In this document: positions 51,168 to 61,442 of the stretch, piece after piece
How positions within the stretch are numbered: position 1 is the stretch's first letter
Layout: each line of letters begins with the position of its first letter
DNA from: an uncultured Myxococcales bacterium
GTDB taxonomy: Bacteria > Myxococcota_A > UBA9042 > DTJE01
Direction of reading: 5' to 3'
DNA: 64,000 nt
Assembly: GCA_937975765.1 (NCBI GenBank)
Contig: CALJUR010000060.1
Coordinates: 1 to 64,000, forward strand
Translations under genes and position numbers: made by a program
The notes under the pieces: generated by a model
Database searches by the model: none
Told to the model about the DNA's origin: nothing
The model's input: the letters and a program-made list of their open reading frames with translations, nothing else

Positions 51168-51512
51168 CTACTCCAGTTCCCCGAGCACCACCGTGACGTG
51201 GCTGGTGAACTTGTGGATCTTCGTCACCATGCCGCGGGCCCGGGACAGGCCTCGCTTGAGGGCCGGCCCCTGGTCCACGAAGATCTCCTTGACGAACAGG
51301 TTGTCCAGGTCGAAGTTCCCTGCCTGCCGGGCCGCGTCGATCGCGGTGTTCAGGACCTTCGACACCGGCCGCACGGCGCGGCGCGGGATGAAGGACAGAA
51401 CGGCGTTCGCCTCGTCCACGCGCTTCCCGCGGATCGCGTTGGCGACCACGCGCACCTTGCGGGGAGCCATCCGGATGTAGCGGGCCTTGGCCCTCACCAC
51501 GTGCTCTTCCAT
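51168..51512 (-). CDS. rplV: 50S ribosomal protein L22
   Basis: L22 lines the exit tunnel with its beta-hairpin; 114 residues. Signatures: RAKARYIRMAPRKVRVVANA, SFIPRRAVRPVSKVLNTAID and the hairpin region RGLSRARGMVTKIHKFTSHV. ATG at 51512. Between rpsS and rpsC as usual. Confidence 0.97.
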   Translation of the reverse strand: MEEHVVRAKARYIRMAPRKVRVVANAIRGKRVDEANAVLSFIPRRAVRPVSKVLNTAIDAARQAGNFDLDNLFVKEIFVDQGPALKRGLSRARGMVTKIHKFTSHVTVVLGELE

Positions 51513-51561
51513 TGCCACACCTTCCGTTTCGCCCGGGACGGCTGGCCGCCCGGGCGAGCCC

Positions 51562-51861
51562 CTACTTGCCGCCCTTCTTGCCTTCGACCTTGCCCTTCTT
51601 GTCACCGCCCGAATGGCCGTGGAAGGTGCGGGTCGGCGCGAACTCGCCCAGCTTGTGACCGACCATGTTCTCGGTCACGAACACCGGGATGAACTTCTTG
51701 CCGTTGTGCACGGCGAAGTTGAAGCCGACCATCTCGGGAAGGATCACGGACCGGCGGGACCACGTCTTGATGGTCTTCTTCTGGCCGGACCGCAGCGACC
51801 CCTCGATCTTCTCGACCAGGTGCTTGTCCAGGAACGGACCCTTCTTCACGGACCGCGGCAT
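51562..51861 (-). CDS. rpsS: 30S ribosomal protein S19
   Basis: S19 of the 30S head, 99 residues. Signatures: MPRSVKKGPFLDKHLVEKIE, IKTWSRRSVILPEMVGFNFA, HNGKKFIPVFVTENMVGHKL and EFAPTRTFHGHSGGDKKGK. The Lys/Gly tail is slightly extended. It follows rplB by 13 bases. Confidence 0.98.
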   Translation of the reverse strand: MPRSVKKGPFLDKHLVEKIEGSLRSGQKKTIKTWSRRSVILPEMVGFNFAVHNGKKFIPVFVTENMVGHKLGEFAPTRTFHGHSGGDKKGKVEGKKGGK

Positions 51862-51874
51862 GACACCCTCCGTC

Positions 51875-52699
51875 CTACTTCGAGCGCCGCTTGACGATCA
51901 GGCGATCGGTGCTCTTGTTCTGGCGCGTCTTGTACCCCTTCGTCGGCCGGCCCCACGGGGTGGTCGGATGACGGCCGCCCGAGGTCTTGCCTTCGCCACC
52001 GCCCATCGGGTGATCGACGGGGTTCATCACGACGCCGCGGCTCTGCGGGCGGATGCCCTTCCAGCGATTGCGGCCCGCCTTGCCGATCGAACGGTTCTCG
52101 TGCTCGTTGTTGCTGACGTCGCCGATGGTCGCGCAGCACTCCTCGCGGACCTTGCGCAGCTCGCCCGACGGCATGCGCAGCAGCGCGTACCCGGCCTCGC
52201 GCGCCATCAGCTGCGCCGAGCCGCCGGCCGACCGCACCAGCTGGGCGCCGGCGCCCGGCTTCAGCTCGATGCAGTGGATCATCGTGCCCTGCGGGATCGC
52301 CTTCAGCGGCAACTGGTTGCCCGGGCGGATCTCGGCGTGGGCCGCGGCCATCAGCGTGTCGCCGACCTTCACCTCGCGCGGGGCGATGATGTAGCGCTTC
52401 TCGCCGTCCACGTAGTTCAGCAGGCAGATGCGGGCGCTGCGGTTCGGGTCGTACTCGATCTCCGCCACGACCGCCGGCACGCCGATCTTGTCGCGCTTGA
52501 AGTCGATGACCCGGAACAGGCGCTTGTGCCCACCGCCGCGGTGCCGGGAGGTGATGCGGCCATAGGTGTTGTGGCCGACCTTCCGGGTGTTCTTCGCGAT
52601 CAGCTTCTTCTCGGGCGTGTCACGCGTCACGTCGGAGAAGTCCTGACCTTCCGCCGCGCGTCGTCCGGCCGAGGTCGGCTTGTACTTGATGATTCCCAT
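51875..52699 (-). CDS. rplB: 50S ribosomal protein L2
   Basis: L2, required for subunit association and peptidyl transferase function. 274 residues with KYKPTSAGRRAAEGQDFSDV, GGGHKRLFRVIDFKRDKIGV and the catalytic-centre loop RGVVMNPVDHPMGGGEGKTS. Ends in KSTDRLIVKRRSK. It is between rplW (22 bases) and rpsS. Confidence 0.98.
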   Translation of the reverse strand: MGIIKYKPTSAGRRAAEGQDFSDVTRDTPEKKLIAKNTRKVGHNTYGRITSRHRGGGHKRLFRVIDFKRDKIGVPAVVAEIEYDPNRSARICLLNYVDGEKRYIIAPREVKVGDTLMAAAHAEIRPGNQLPLKAIPQGTMIHCIELKPGAGAQLVRSAGGSAQLMAREAGYALLRMPSGELRKVREECCATIGDVSNNEHENRSIGKAGRNRWKGIRPQSRGVVMNPVDHPMGGGEGKTSGGRHPTTPWGRPTKGYKTRQNKSTDRLIVKRRSK

Positions 52700-52721
52700 C
52701 GCTCGCGCTCCTCCCTCGTGC

Positions 52722-53012
52722 CTACCGGGACTCGAAGATGTCGATCGTGTCGCCGGCCTTCAGCGTCACGATGGCCTTCTTCCACGACGGACGGCGGCCC
52801 AGGAACCGGCCCATCCGCTTCTCCTTGCCCCGCACGATCTGGGTCCGCACGTCCTCGACGTGGACCTTGAACACGACCTCGATCGCCTCCCGGATCTCCT
52901 GGCGATCGACGGTCATCGGGACCTCGAAGTGGAACGTGTTGCGACGTTCCTTGTCGATGTTGGCCTTCTCGGTGATGAGAGGCCGACGAATCACGTCGTA
53001 CGGGCTCTTCAT
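52722..53012 (-). CDS. rplW: 50S ribosomal protein L23
   Basis: L23 at the tunnel exit, the docking point of trigger factor and SRP. 96 residues: DVIRRPLITEKANIDKERRN, KVHVEDVRTQIVRGKEKRMG and the terminal DTIDIFESR. Its ATG overlaps the rplD stop by four bases. Confidence 0.97.
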   Translation of the reverse strand: MKSPYDVIRRPLITEKANIDKERRNTFHFEVPMTVDRQEIREAIEVVFKVHVEDVRTQIVRGKEKRMGRFLGRRPSWKKAIVTLKAGDTIDIFESR

Positions 53013-53629
53013 GGCTTCATCGCTCCTTCGATGGCCTCGACGGCGCCCCGCGTCAGGACCAGGGTGTCGTACTTGAGCACGTCGAAGAGGTTCAGTCCCT
53101 TCGAGCTCAGGTACTTGGCCGTCGGCAGGTTCCGGCAGGACAGGGACAGCGGCCGGTTGGTCACGTCGACCAGCAGCGCGGAGGCCAGTTCGAAGCGGCC
53201 CAGGAACTCCGCGACCTTCTTCGTCTTGATCTCCTCGGAGGTCCACGCCTCGACCACCAGCAGGTGCCCGTCGCGCAGCCGGTCGGAGATCGCCGACAGC
53301 AGGGCGGCGCGCTTGACCTTCCGCGGAACCTTCACGTCCCACTCGCGGGGCTGCGGTCCGAAGACGACGCCGCCGCGCCGGTAGGTGGGCGCGCGGTTGT
53401 CGCCGTGACGCGACCGGCCGCTGCCCTTCTGCTTCAGCACCTTGCGGGTCGAGCCGGAGACCTCGTCACGCTTCTTGGTCTTGACGGTGCCCTGCCGCTT
53501 GGACAGCAACTGGGCCCGGACGACCTCGTGGTAGAGGTGCGGGCGGGACTCGGCCGCGAAGACCTCGTCCGACAGCGCGATCTCGCCGACCTTCCGGCGC
53601 GAGATGTCGAATACTTCCACGTTCGGCAT
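53009..53629 (-). CDS. rplD: 50S ribosomal protein L4
   Basis: L4 lines the exit tunnel and in enteric bacteria regulates the S10 operon by attenuation. 206 residues: VEVFDISRRKVGEIALSDEV, the extended loop VLKQKGSGRSRHGDNRAPTY, RRGGVVFGPQPREWDVKVPR and LFDVLKYDTLVLTRGAVEAI. It follows rpsJ directly after 17 bases containing its own ribosome-binding site (GAGGGAA); rplC, normally between them, is absent. Confidence 0.97.
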   Translation of the reverse strand: MPNVEVFDISRRKVGEIALSDEVFAAESRPHLYHEVVRAQLLSKRQGTVKTKKRDEVSGSTRKVLKQKGSGRSRHGDNRAPTYRRGGVVFGPQPREWDVKVPRKVKRAALLSAISDRLRDGHLLVVEAWTSEEIKTKKVAEFLGRFELASALLVDVTNRPLSLSCRNLPTAKYLSSKGLNLFDVLKYDTLVLTRGAVEAIEGAMKP

Positions 53630-53646
53630 GATTCCCTCGTCCTCGC

Positions 53647-53955
53647 TCAGGCCTTGATCTCGACGTCGACGCCCGGGCTCAGGTCCAGCTTCGTCAGCGC
53701 GTCCAGCGTCTGCTGCGTCGGGTCCAGGATGTCGATCAGGCGCTTGTGCGTCCGGATCTCGAACTGCTCACGGGACTTCTTGTCCGTGTGCGGCGAGCGC
53801 AGGACCGTGTAGCGGCTGATCTTCGTCGGCAGCGGGATGGGACCCGCGACCTTCGCATCCGTCTTCCGGACGGTGGCGATGATCTCGCTGACCGACTGGT
53901 CCAGGATCTTGTGGTCGTACGCCTTCAGACGGATCCGAATCCTCTGGGTACCCAT
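53647..53955 (-). CDS. rpsJ: 30S ribosomal protein S10 (NusE)
   Basis: S10, 102 residues, a 30S head protein that also pairs with NusB in antitermination. Signatures: RIRIRLKAYDHKILDQSVSE, VAGPIPLPTKISRYTVLRSP and FEIRTHKRLIDILDPTQQTL. The ATG at 53955 begins two bases after the fusA stop; tuf, which usually separates fusA and rpsJ, is not here. Confidence 0.98.
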   Translation of the reverse strand: MGTQRIRIRLKAYDHKILDQSVSEIIATVRKTDAKVAGPIPLPTKISRYTVLRSPHTDKKSREQFEIRTHKRLIDILDPTQQTLDALTKLDLSPGVDVEIKA

Positions 53956-53957
53956 GG

Positions 53958-56051
<2,094 letters not shown>

Positions 56052-56073
56052 TATCCGTTCGTCCCTTCTGCGA

Positions 56074-56544
56074 CTACCAGCGGTAATGGGCGAAGGCCTT
56101 GTTGGCTTCCGCCATGCGGTGGGTGTCGTCGCGCTTCTTGATCGCGTTGCCGCGGCCGTTGAAGGCGTCGATCAGTTCCGCCGACAGCTTGTTCGCGAAG
56201 CCCTTCTCCGACCGGCCGCGGGCGTACCCGATCAGCCAGCGGATCGCCAGGGCGGTCTTGCGCTCGGGGCGGATCTCGACGGGGACCTGGTAGGTCGCGC
56301 CGCCGACGCGCCGGGACTTGACCTCGACCTGGGGCTTCACGTTCTCCAGGGCGCGCTTGAAGATCTTCAGCGGATCCTCGCGCGTCTTCTTCGCGATCTG
56401 GTCCATCGACTCGTAGAAGATCGCCTCGGAGATCGACTTCTTGCCGCGGGTCATCAGGTAGTTGACGAACTTCGCGACGAGCCAGTCATTGAACCGAGCG
56501 TCCGGCAGGATCTCCCGCCGCTCAACTACTCTGCGCCTCGGCAT
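56074..56544 (-). CDS. rpsG: 30S ribosomal protein S7
   Basis: S7, a primary 3' 16S rRNA binder and, in enteric bacteria, the feedback repressor of the str operon. 156 residues: MPRRRVVERREILPDARFND, RGKKSISEAIFYESMDQIAK and the C-terminal KRDDTHRMAEANKAFAHYRW. It follows rpsL by 18 bases. Confidence 0.98.
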   Translation of the reverse strand: MPRRRVVERREILPDARFNDWLVAKFVNYLMTRGKKSISEAIFYESMDQIAKKTREDPLKIFKRALENVKPQVEVKSRRVGGATYQVPVEIRPERKTALAIRWLIGYARGRSEKGFANKLSAELIDAFNGRGNAIKKRDDTHRMAEANKAFAHYRW

Positions 56545-56562
56545 CGGATGCCTCCGTCCTTC

Positions 56563-56943
56563 CTACTTCACGCCCTTGGGCTGCTTCGCGCCGTACTTCG
56601 AGCGGCTGCGACGGCGGGCGTCCACGCCCTTCGCGTCCATCGTCCCGCGGATGATGTGGTAGCGGACGCCGGGGAGGTCCTTGACGCGGCCGCCGCGCAC
56701 CATCACCTGCGAGTGCTCGGAAAGGTTGTGGCCCTCGCCCGGGATGTAGGCGATGACCTCGAAGCCGTTGGTCAGGCGGACCTTGGCGACCTTCCGCATC
56801 GCGGAGTTCGGCTTCTTGGGCGTCGTGGTGTACACGCGGGTGCAAACGCCGCGACGCATCGGGCACCGGGCCAGCGCAGGCGACTTGGTCTTGTACTTCG
56901 CCGCCGTGCGTCCCTTGCGAACCAACTGGTTGACCGTCGGCAT
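56563..56943 (-). CDS. rpsL: 30S ribosomal protein S12
   Basis: S12, the decoding-centre protein and first gene of the operon, 126 residues. Signatures: MPTVNQLVRKGRTAAKYKTK, TTPKKPNSAMRKVAKVRLTN, IPGEGHNLSEHSQVMVRGGR and VRYHIIRGTMDAKGVDARRR. The lysines of KKPNSA and the GHNLSEHS loop, where streptomycin-resistance changes occur in other bacteria, look wild-type. Confidence 0.98.
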   Translation of the reverse strand: MPTVNQLVRKGRTAAKYKTKSPALARCPMRRGVCTRVYTTTPKKPNSAMRKVAKVRLTNGFEVIAYIPGEGHNLSEHSQVMVRGGRVKDLPGVRYHIIRGTMDAKGVDARRRSRSKYGAKQPKGVK

Positions 56944-57019
56944 CTGAGTCTCCGTCCGAGCCGAGCCGTGTTTCCATCCCCGGCGAAGGGGCGCGGTGAG
57001 CCCATTCGCGAGGGACGTT

Positions 57020-57047
57020 ATTGTAGGCTGTTCGACTTCAGTGTCAA
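57020..57047 (-). promoter_or_regulatory. Strong sigma-70 promoter of the ribosomal protein operon
   Basis: Minus strand perfect TTGACA (57047-57042), a 16-base spacer and TACAAT (57025-57020), about 75 bases before rpsL. It probably drives the whole minus-strand cluster down to rplQ. I see no attenuator or S10-type leader hairpin. Confidence 0.7.
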
Positions 57048-57124
57048 GCCGGATTTTTCGGCCGGTGCGGGAGATTCCCGCGCCCCCGGTCGATCCGTCC
57101 CGGAACGCCAGCGACCTCGGGACC

Positions 57125-57153
57125 TTGACACCCGGCGTACCGGCCCGGAGAAT
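57125..57153 (+). promoter_or_regulatory. Probable promoter of the EEP-fold lipoprotein gene
   Basis: TTGACA (57125-57130), a 17-base spacer and GAGAAT (57148-57153). An inverted repeat, GAATCGC-N10-GCGATTC (57150-57173), covers the expected start of transcription and could be an operator. Confidence 0.5.
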
Positions 57154-57205
57154 CGCCGGGTTGCCCGCGATTCGCCGCGGCGGCGCCTCGAAAGGGAGAC
57201 CCTCC

Positions 57206-58582
57206 TTGCCGCATCCCGACCGGATCCCCGCACCGCCCCGGAAAATAGGGACAGCCTCCATTTTCCGCCTGCTGCCCATGGCCCTCCTGCTGGCGTTCCC
57301 GGTGGCCTGCGGGGGCGGCACCTCGGTGCTGCCGCCGTCCCGCCACGACCTGCTGTTCGCCGACGCGGACATCGCGGATGTCCCTGCGGAGGGCGGCGAT
57401 GCGGAAGTGCCGCGCGAGACAACGACCGGGGACCAGGGCCCGGAGGACGGGGACGCGTGGGAGGAAGCCGGCGGCGACCCGGGATTCGACGGGGCGCCCG
57501 GCGACCTGCCGGACGCGGAGGAGGACGGGACGGTCGCAGAGGACGCCCTGCCGGAGGACGTGCCGGAGGAGGACCTGCCCGCAGACGCGCCGGAGGACGT
57601 GCCCACGGACGTCGAGCCGCCGGACGACGGGGAGATTGTTCCCGACGACGCCCCCGCGCCGGACGACGCGGCAGCCACGCCGGACGACGCGGCGGCCGAC
57701 GAGCCCCGCGACACCTCGCTGGCCGACGGGCTCGACGACGCGGACGCCTCGACCGGCGGCCTGCGGATCCGCTTCATGGCCGCCAACCTGACCAGCGGCA
57801 GCGACCAGTCCTACGACCCCGGCCACGGGATCCGGCTGATGGCGGGCGCGCGCGCGGACATCTACCTGGTGCAGGAATTCAATTACGGCCAGAACGCCGG
57901 CGACGACTACCGGGCGATGACCGACTCCGTCTGCGGGCCCGGGTGCACGTGGAGCGTCGGCGTCGGGCAGATCCCGAACGGCGTGATCAGCCGCTGGCCG
58001 ATCCTCGAACATGGCGCCTGGGACGACCCGAACATCTCGAACCGCGACCTGGACTGGGCCCGGATCGACCTGCCCGGCGCGAAGGACCTCTTCGCCGTCA
58101 GCGTGCACCTGCACACGTCGCCTTCGTCCGACCAGGTCGAGGCGGCGCAGGTGGTGACACGCAGGGTGGCCGAGCACCGCGCCGCGAACCCCGGCTGCTG
58201 CTGGTACGTGGTCGGCGGCGACTTCAACGGCCCGGCCGCCGTGTCGGACAACGGCTTCGGGGAGTGGGACGGCGAGAACGTGTTCTACGTGTCCGGCCCG
58301 CACCCGCTGGGCGAGGACGGCTCCCCCTGCACCAACCGCAACCGCAACGACCAGTACGACTTCGTGCTGCTGGACACCGCGTTGCACGCGTACCAGGTGC
58401 CCGTGGTGGTGCAGGCGAACGACGGCGGCCCGTCGATGACCTGGCCGTCCGGCCTGGTGTTCGACAGCCGCGACTTCACCCAGGCCCAGCTGGACCGCTA
58501 CTTCCCCCCCGCGCAAACCGGCGATTCCGGCGCCTCCAACATGCAGCACATGGGCATCCTGAAGGACGTCCTGATTCCCTGA
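57206..58582 (+). CDS. Lipoprotein with endonuclease/exonuclease/phosphatase fold
   Basis: A 458-residue lipoprotein: signal peptide with lipobox LLLAFPVACGGG, an acidic Pro/Asp/Glu stalk of about 120 residues (LPEDVPEEDLPADAPEDVP), then an EEP-superfamily domain of about 270 residues with VQEFN (metal Glu), VSVHLHT, VGGDFNG (catalytic Asp/Asn), QYDFVLLD and MQHMGIL (His). It could be a nuclease or phosphodiesterase at the cell surface. The TTG at 57206 has AAGGGAG well placed upstream and gives a basic n-region; the ATG at 57278 would leave no positive residues. With the TTG start, a hairpin repeat lies inside the signal-peptide codons. Divergent from the ribosomal operon. Confidence 0.75.
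   Translation: MPHPDRIPAPPRKIGTASIFRLLPMALLLAFPVACGGGTSVLPPSRHDLLFADADIADVPAEGGDAEVPRETTTGDQGPEDGDAWEEAGGDPGFDGAPGDLPDAEEDGTVAEDALPEDVPEEDLPADAPEDVPTDVEPPDDGEIVPDDAPAPDDAAATPDDAAADEPRDTSLADGLDDADASTGGLRIRFMAANLTSGSDQSYDPGHGIRLMAGARADIYLVQEFNYGQNAGDDYRAMTDSVCGPGCTWSVGVGQIPNGVISRWPILEHGAWDDPNISNRDLDWARIDLPGAKDLFAVSVHLHTSPSSDQVEAAQVVTRRVAEHRAANPGCCWYVVGGDFNGPAAVSDNGFGEWDGENVFYVSGPHPLGEDGSPCTNRNRNDQYDFVLLDTALHAYQVPVVVQANDGGPSMTWPSGLVFDSRDFTQAQLDRYFPPAQTGDSGASNMQHMGILKDVLIP
57239..57266 (+). repeat. REP-like hairpin element, copy 1
   Basis: Arms GGAAAAT (57239-57245) and ATTTTCC (57260-57266), with an inner AGG/CCT pair around GACAG. The core AGGGACAGCCTCC is shared with copy 2 and, in reverse and with changes, with copy 3. 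It encodes RKIGTASIF if the TTG start of the lipoprotein is used. Confidence 0.7.
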
Positions 58583-58643
58583 CGACGGGCCGGGCGCTCC
58601 CGCCTGCGATACCGGCCAGTCGGCCGGTCCGGCGGGGCCAGGC

Positions 58644-59004
58644 TCACTGCGGGCACAGGTACCGTGCCTCGATGATGGCCGCCGAGACCCACGGATCGGG
58701 ACCGATGACCTCGTAGTAGTATCCGACCGCGACCACGCGTTGCCCGACCAGCGATATCAACCGGTCCATCGGAAATCGCAGACGAACGAACAACCTGGCG
58801 TCCACCAAACGGTTGTCGACGGCCTGCACGCATTCGCACTCGGGACGGGGGGGCAGGCAGCACGGAGGGCGGAAGCAACTCGAGTACCGCCAGGAGTCCG
58901 GCGGGTTCTCCACGTTCAAGGCAAACTCGCCTCCAAAAAGGGCATCGTCCTTTCCGATGGTTCCTTCCCACGCCGCCCATTCGACCGGGTCGGCGTTGGG
59001 AAGT
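58644..59004 (-). pseudogene. C-terminal fragment of an unknown gene cut by the insertion sequence
   Basis: From the left end of the insertion sequence down to a TGA at 58644 there is an open frame of about 120 codons beginning PLPNADPVEWAAWEG. It contains FGGEFALNVENPPDSWRYSS, a cysteine cluster (CFRPPCC, CECVQ) and VGQRVVAVGYYYEVIGPD before the end RYLCPQ. There is no start codon of its own apart from a TTG at 58919. Composition is protein-like. The 5' part is not found on the other side of the element, so it was lost or rearranged. Product unknown. Confidence 0.55.
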
Positions 59005-59070
59005 GGACTCCAGACCTCCTGACATAGCCTCGTGCAACTGAGCGTAAGTCCAGCAAACCCGTTCGCCAGG

Positions 59071-59731
59071 GGTGCGCACCCAAACCTGTCCGCTTTTCAG
59101 GCCGGGTCGAGGAAGATCCGGGGATGGAAACGAGCGACGACGGGGTCGAGCAGACCGAGATGTTTTTGGAGGCGGGGCCATCGGCGGGCACGCGGGTGAT
59201 CAACGGCCGATGCGTGCTGAGGACGGAAGGCGAGCACCGGGTGGTGAGCATCTGCGGGACGCCGTGCTTCACGCACCGCGGGGGCGATCGTGCGGGGGAG
59301 GCGTACGCGATGGTCAGCCTGGTGGACGCGGGGCTTGCGGAGCAGGCGGACGTGGCGAAGGCCTTCGGACGGTCCGCGCGGACGGTGCGCCGGGACCAGC
59401 GACGATACGAAAACGGAGGCTTGGCGGCACTGGGGCGGGGTCCCGGCTACCCGAGGGGGCGCCCGCGTCTGCCGGTCTCGCGGGGGGAGGAAGTCCGGCG
59501 ACTGAAGGAGGACGGCGTCTCGACGCGCGACGTGGCGCGACGGCTGGGAGTAGCGGAGACGGCCGTGCGGAAGCAGCTTCGGCGGATGGGGTGGAAGGCT
59601 CCCGAGGCGGAGCATCTGGCGCTGGCACTGGAACCGGGGGGTGCGGACCCAGACCTGTCCGGCGAGGTCCTGGATGCGCCGGAAGACCGTGCTGGAACTG
59701 CGGGCGAGGGTGCGCACCCAAACCTGTCCGC
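59071..59731 (+). repeat. Three copies of a 23-bp motif inside the insertion sequence
   Basis: Copies at 59071-59093 and 59709-59731 are identical over 23 bases (core GCGCACCCAAACCTGTCC). A third at 59640-59662 differs at two or three bases. The first is in the leader and the other two, 69 bases apart, are inside the transposase gene in one shared frame; the leader copy lies in a different frame. Confidence 0.75.
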
Positions 59732-61442
59732 TGCCCTGGTGCAAGTGCCCGAAGACGTGATGTCCTCCTTCGACACGGACGGATCGGACCGGTCGCTGGA
59801 CCGACTGATGGCGTACCTGGGGCTGCTGGACGATGCCGCGCCGATCTTCGAGCCGGGCGAGCGCGTGCCGCATGCGGGCGTGCTGCTGGCGGTGCCCGCG
59901 CTGGTGCAGAGCGGCGTCTTCGAAATCGCACGGCGCGTGTACGGCAGCATCGGCCCCGCTTTCTACGGGCTGCGTACGACGCTGGCGACGCTGCTGCTGA
60001 TGGCGCTGCTGCGCATCAAGCGTCCGGAGGGCCTGAAGGAGGTCTCACCCGGGGACCTGGGCCGGGTGCTGGGCCTCGACCGCGCCCCGGAGGTCAAGAC
60101 GCTGCGTCGCAAGCTGAAGCGCTTGGCAGCGCTGGGCCGGGCCGCCAGTTTCGGCCGCGAACTGGCGCTGCGCCGGGTCGGCGACCGCGGGGCGGCGATG
60201 GGCTTCCTGTACGTGGACGGGCACGTCCGGGTATACCACGGCCAGCGCACGCTTCCGAAGACCCACGTCACCCGGATGCGGATCTCGCTTCCGGCTACGA
60301 CCGACTACTGGGTCAACGACGCGACGGGCGATCCGCTTTTCGTGCTGACCGCCCCGGCGAACGCCGGGCTGGTCAAGATGATGCCGTCGATCCTCGCCGA
60401 GGTCCGGGTGCTCGTGCCCGCCCGTCGGGTCACGGTGGTCTTCGATCGGGGCGGCTTCAGCCCGAGGCTCTTCGAGGAGATGTACATCGGCGGTTTCGAC
60501 GTGCTGACGTACCGCAAGGGTGCGGCAGACCCGGTGCCCGAGAGTGCCTTCGAAGAGCACGCGGTCCCGGGAACCGGGGGGCGTCAGACGATGCTCCTGC
60601 ACGAGGAGACACTGATCCTCGCGACGGGCTTCTGGATGCGCCAGGTGACGCGGCTGAAGGACGGCCACCAGACGCAGATCCTGACGACGCTGGAGGAGGA
60701 CGTGCCCGCGATCGATGTCGCGGTGCGGATGTTTGACCGGTGGCGCCAGGAGAACTTCTTCAAGTACATGCGCGAGGAGTACGCGCTCGACGCGCTCGTC
60801 CAGTACGGCGTCGAAGGGGACGACCCCACCCGCGACATCCCCAACCCGGCCCGCAAGGCCGTCGACCTCGAACTCTCCGAGGCCAAATCCGCTCTCTCCC
60901 GGCTGCTCGCCAGGTACGGCGACAAGGCCATCACCAACCCCGAAGCCATCCGCCCCACCATGCGGGGCTTCAAGATCGCCCACTCCCGGCTCGGGAAGGC
61001 CGCCCGCGAGGCCATGAAACGTGTCGCCGCTCTCGAAGCCCGCCGCGCGGACACGCCCGAACGCGTCCAGGTCGGCACCGTCGTGCCAGGCCAGGTCGTC
61101 AAGCTCGAAACCGAGCGACAACTCCTGTCCAGCCTGCTCAAGATGGTCGCCTACCAGGCCGAGACCGACCTTGCACGGCTCGTGGCCCCGCACTACAGCC
61201 GGGCCGAGGACGAGGGCCGCACGCTCGTCCAGTCCGCCCTGTGCTCGCCCGCCGACATCGTCCCCTGGGGCGACGAACTCCTCGTCCGCCTCGCACCCCT
61301 CAGCTCGCCGCACCGGTCCCGCGCCCTCGCCGCGCTGTGCCGCGACGTCAACGGGATCGAGACATCCTTTCCGGGATCGCACCTGCGTCTACGCTTCGAG
61401 GTCGGCCACCGCGCCGACGCCGTCAAACCGGACAAATCGTGA
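59124..61442 (+). CDS. DDE-type transposase of the insertion sequence
   Basis: A 772-residue transposase. The N-terminus has two helix-turn-helix units (FGRSARTVRRDQRRYENGG and VSTRDVARRLGVAETAVRKQ). After a linker with a duplicated 23-residue unit (GGADPDLSGEV and GEGAHPNLSAA) comes an RNase H-like catalytic core with acidic residues at Asp365 (LYVDGHVRVYHG), Asp441 (VVFDRGGFSP) and Glu543 (WRQENFFKYMREEYALD). The C-terminus is helical and basic. The core resembles that of large transposases of the IS1634-like or unclassified type. No frameshift is needed. ATG at 59124 is preceded by only a weak GAGGAAG. Confidence 0.85.
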   Translation: METSDDGVEQTEMFLEAGPSAGTRVINGRCVLRTEGEHRVVSICGTPCFTHRGGDRAGEAYAMVSLVDAGLAEQADVAKAFGRSARTVRRDQRRYENGGLAALGRGPGYPRGRPRLPVSRGEEVRRLKEDGVSTRDVARRLGVAETAVRKQLRRMGWKAPEAEHLALALEPGGADPDLSGEVLDAPEDRAGTAGEGAHPNLSAALVQVPEDVMSSFDTDGSDRSLDRLMAYLGLLDDAAPIFEPGERVPHAGVLLAVPALVQSGVFEIARRVYGSIGPAFYGLRTTLATLLLMALLRIKRPEGLKEVSPGDLGRVLGLDRAPEVKTLRRKLKRLAALGRAASFGRELALRRVGDRGAAMGFLYVDGHVRVYHGQRTLPKTHVTRMRISLPATTDYWVNDATGDPLFVLTAPANAGLVKMMPSILAEVRVLVPARRVTVVFDRGGFSPRLFEEMYIGGFDVLTYRKGAADPVPESAFEEHAVPGTGGRQTMLLHEETLILATGFWMRQVTRLKDGHQTQILTTLEEDVPAIDVAVRMFDRWRQENFFKYMREEYALDALVQYGVEGDDPTRDIPNPARKAVDLELSEAKSALSRLLARYGDKAITNPEAIRPTMRGFKIAHSRLGKAAREAMKRVAALEARRADTPERVQVGTVVPGQVVKLETERQLLSSLLKMVAYQAETDLARLVAPHYSRAEDEGRTLVQSALCSPADIVPWGDELLVRLAPLSSPHRSRALAALCRDVNGIETSFPGSHLRLRFEVGHRADAVKPDKS

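Noticed and set aside
56944..57019. S10/str-type attenuator leader before rpsL
   Set aside because: The leader is short and no stable stem or mimic of an rRNA-binding site is visible.
59072..60736. Second open frame overlapping the transposase
   Set aside because: Gly/Arg/Ala-rich shadow in another frame; the transposase motifs are all in the 59124 frame.
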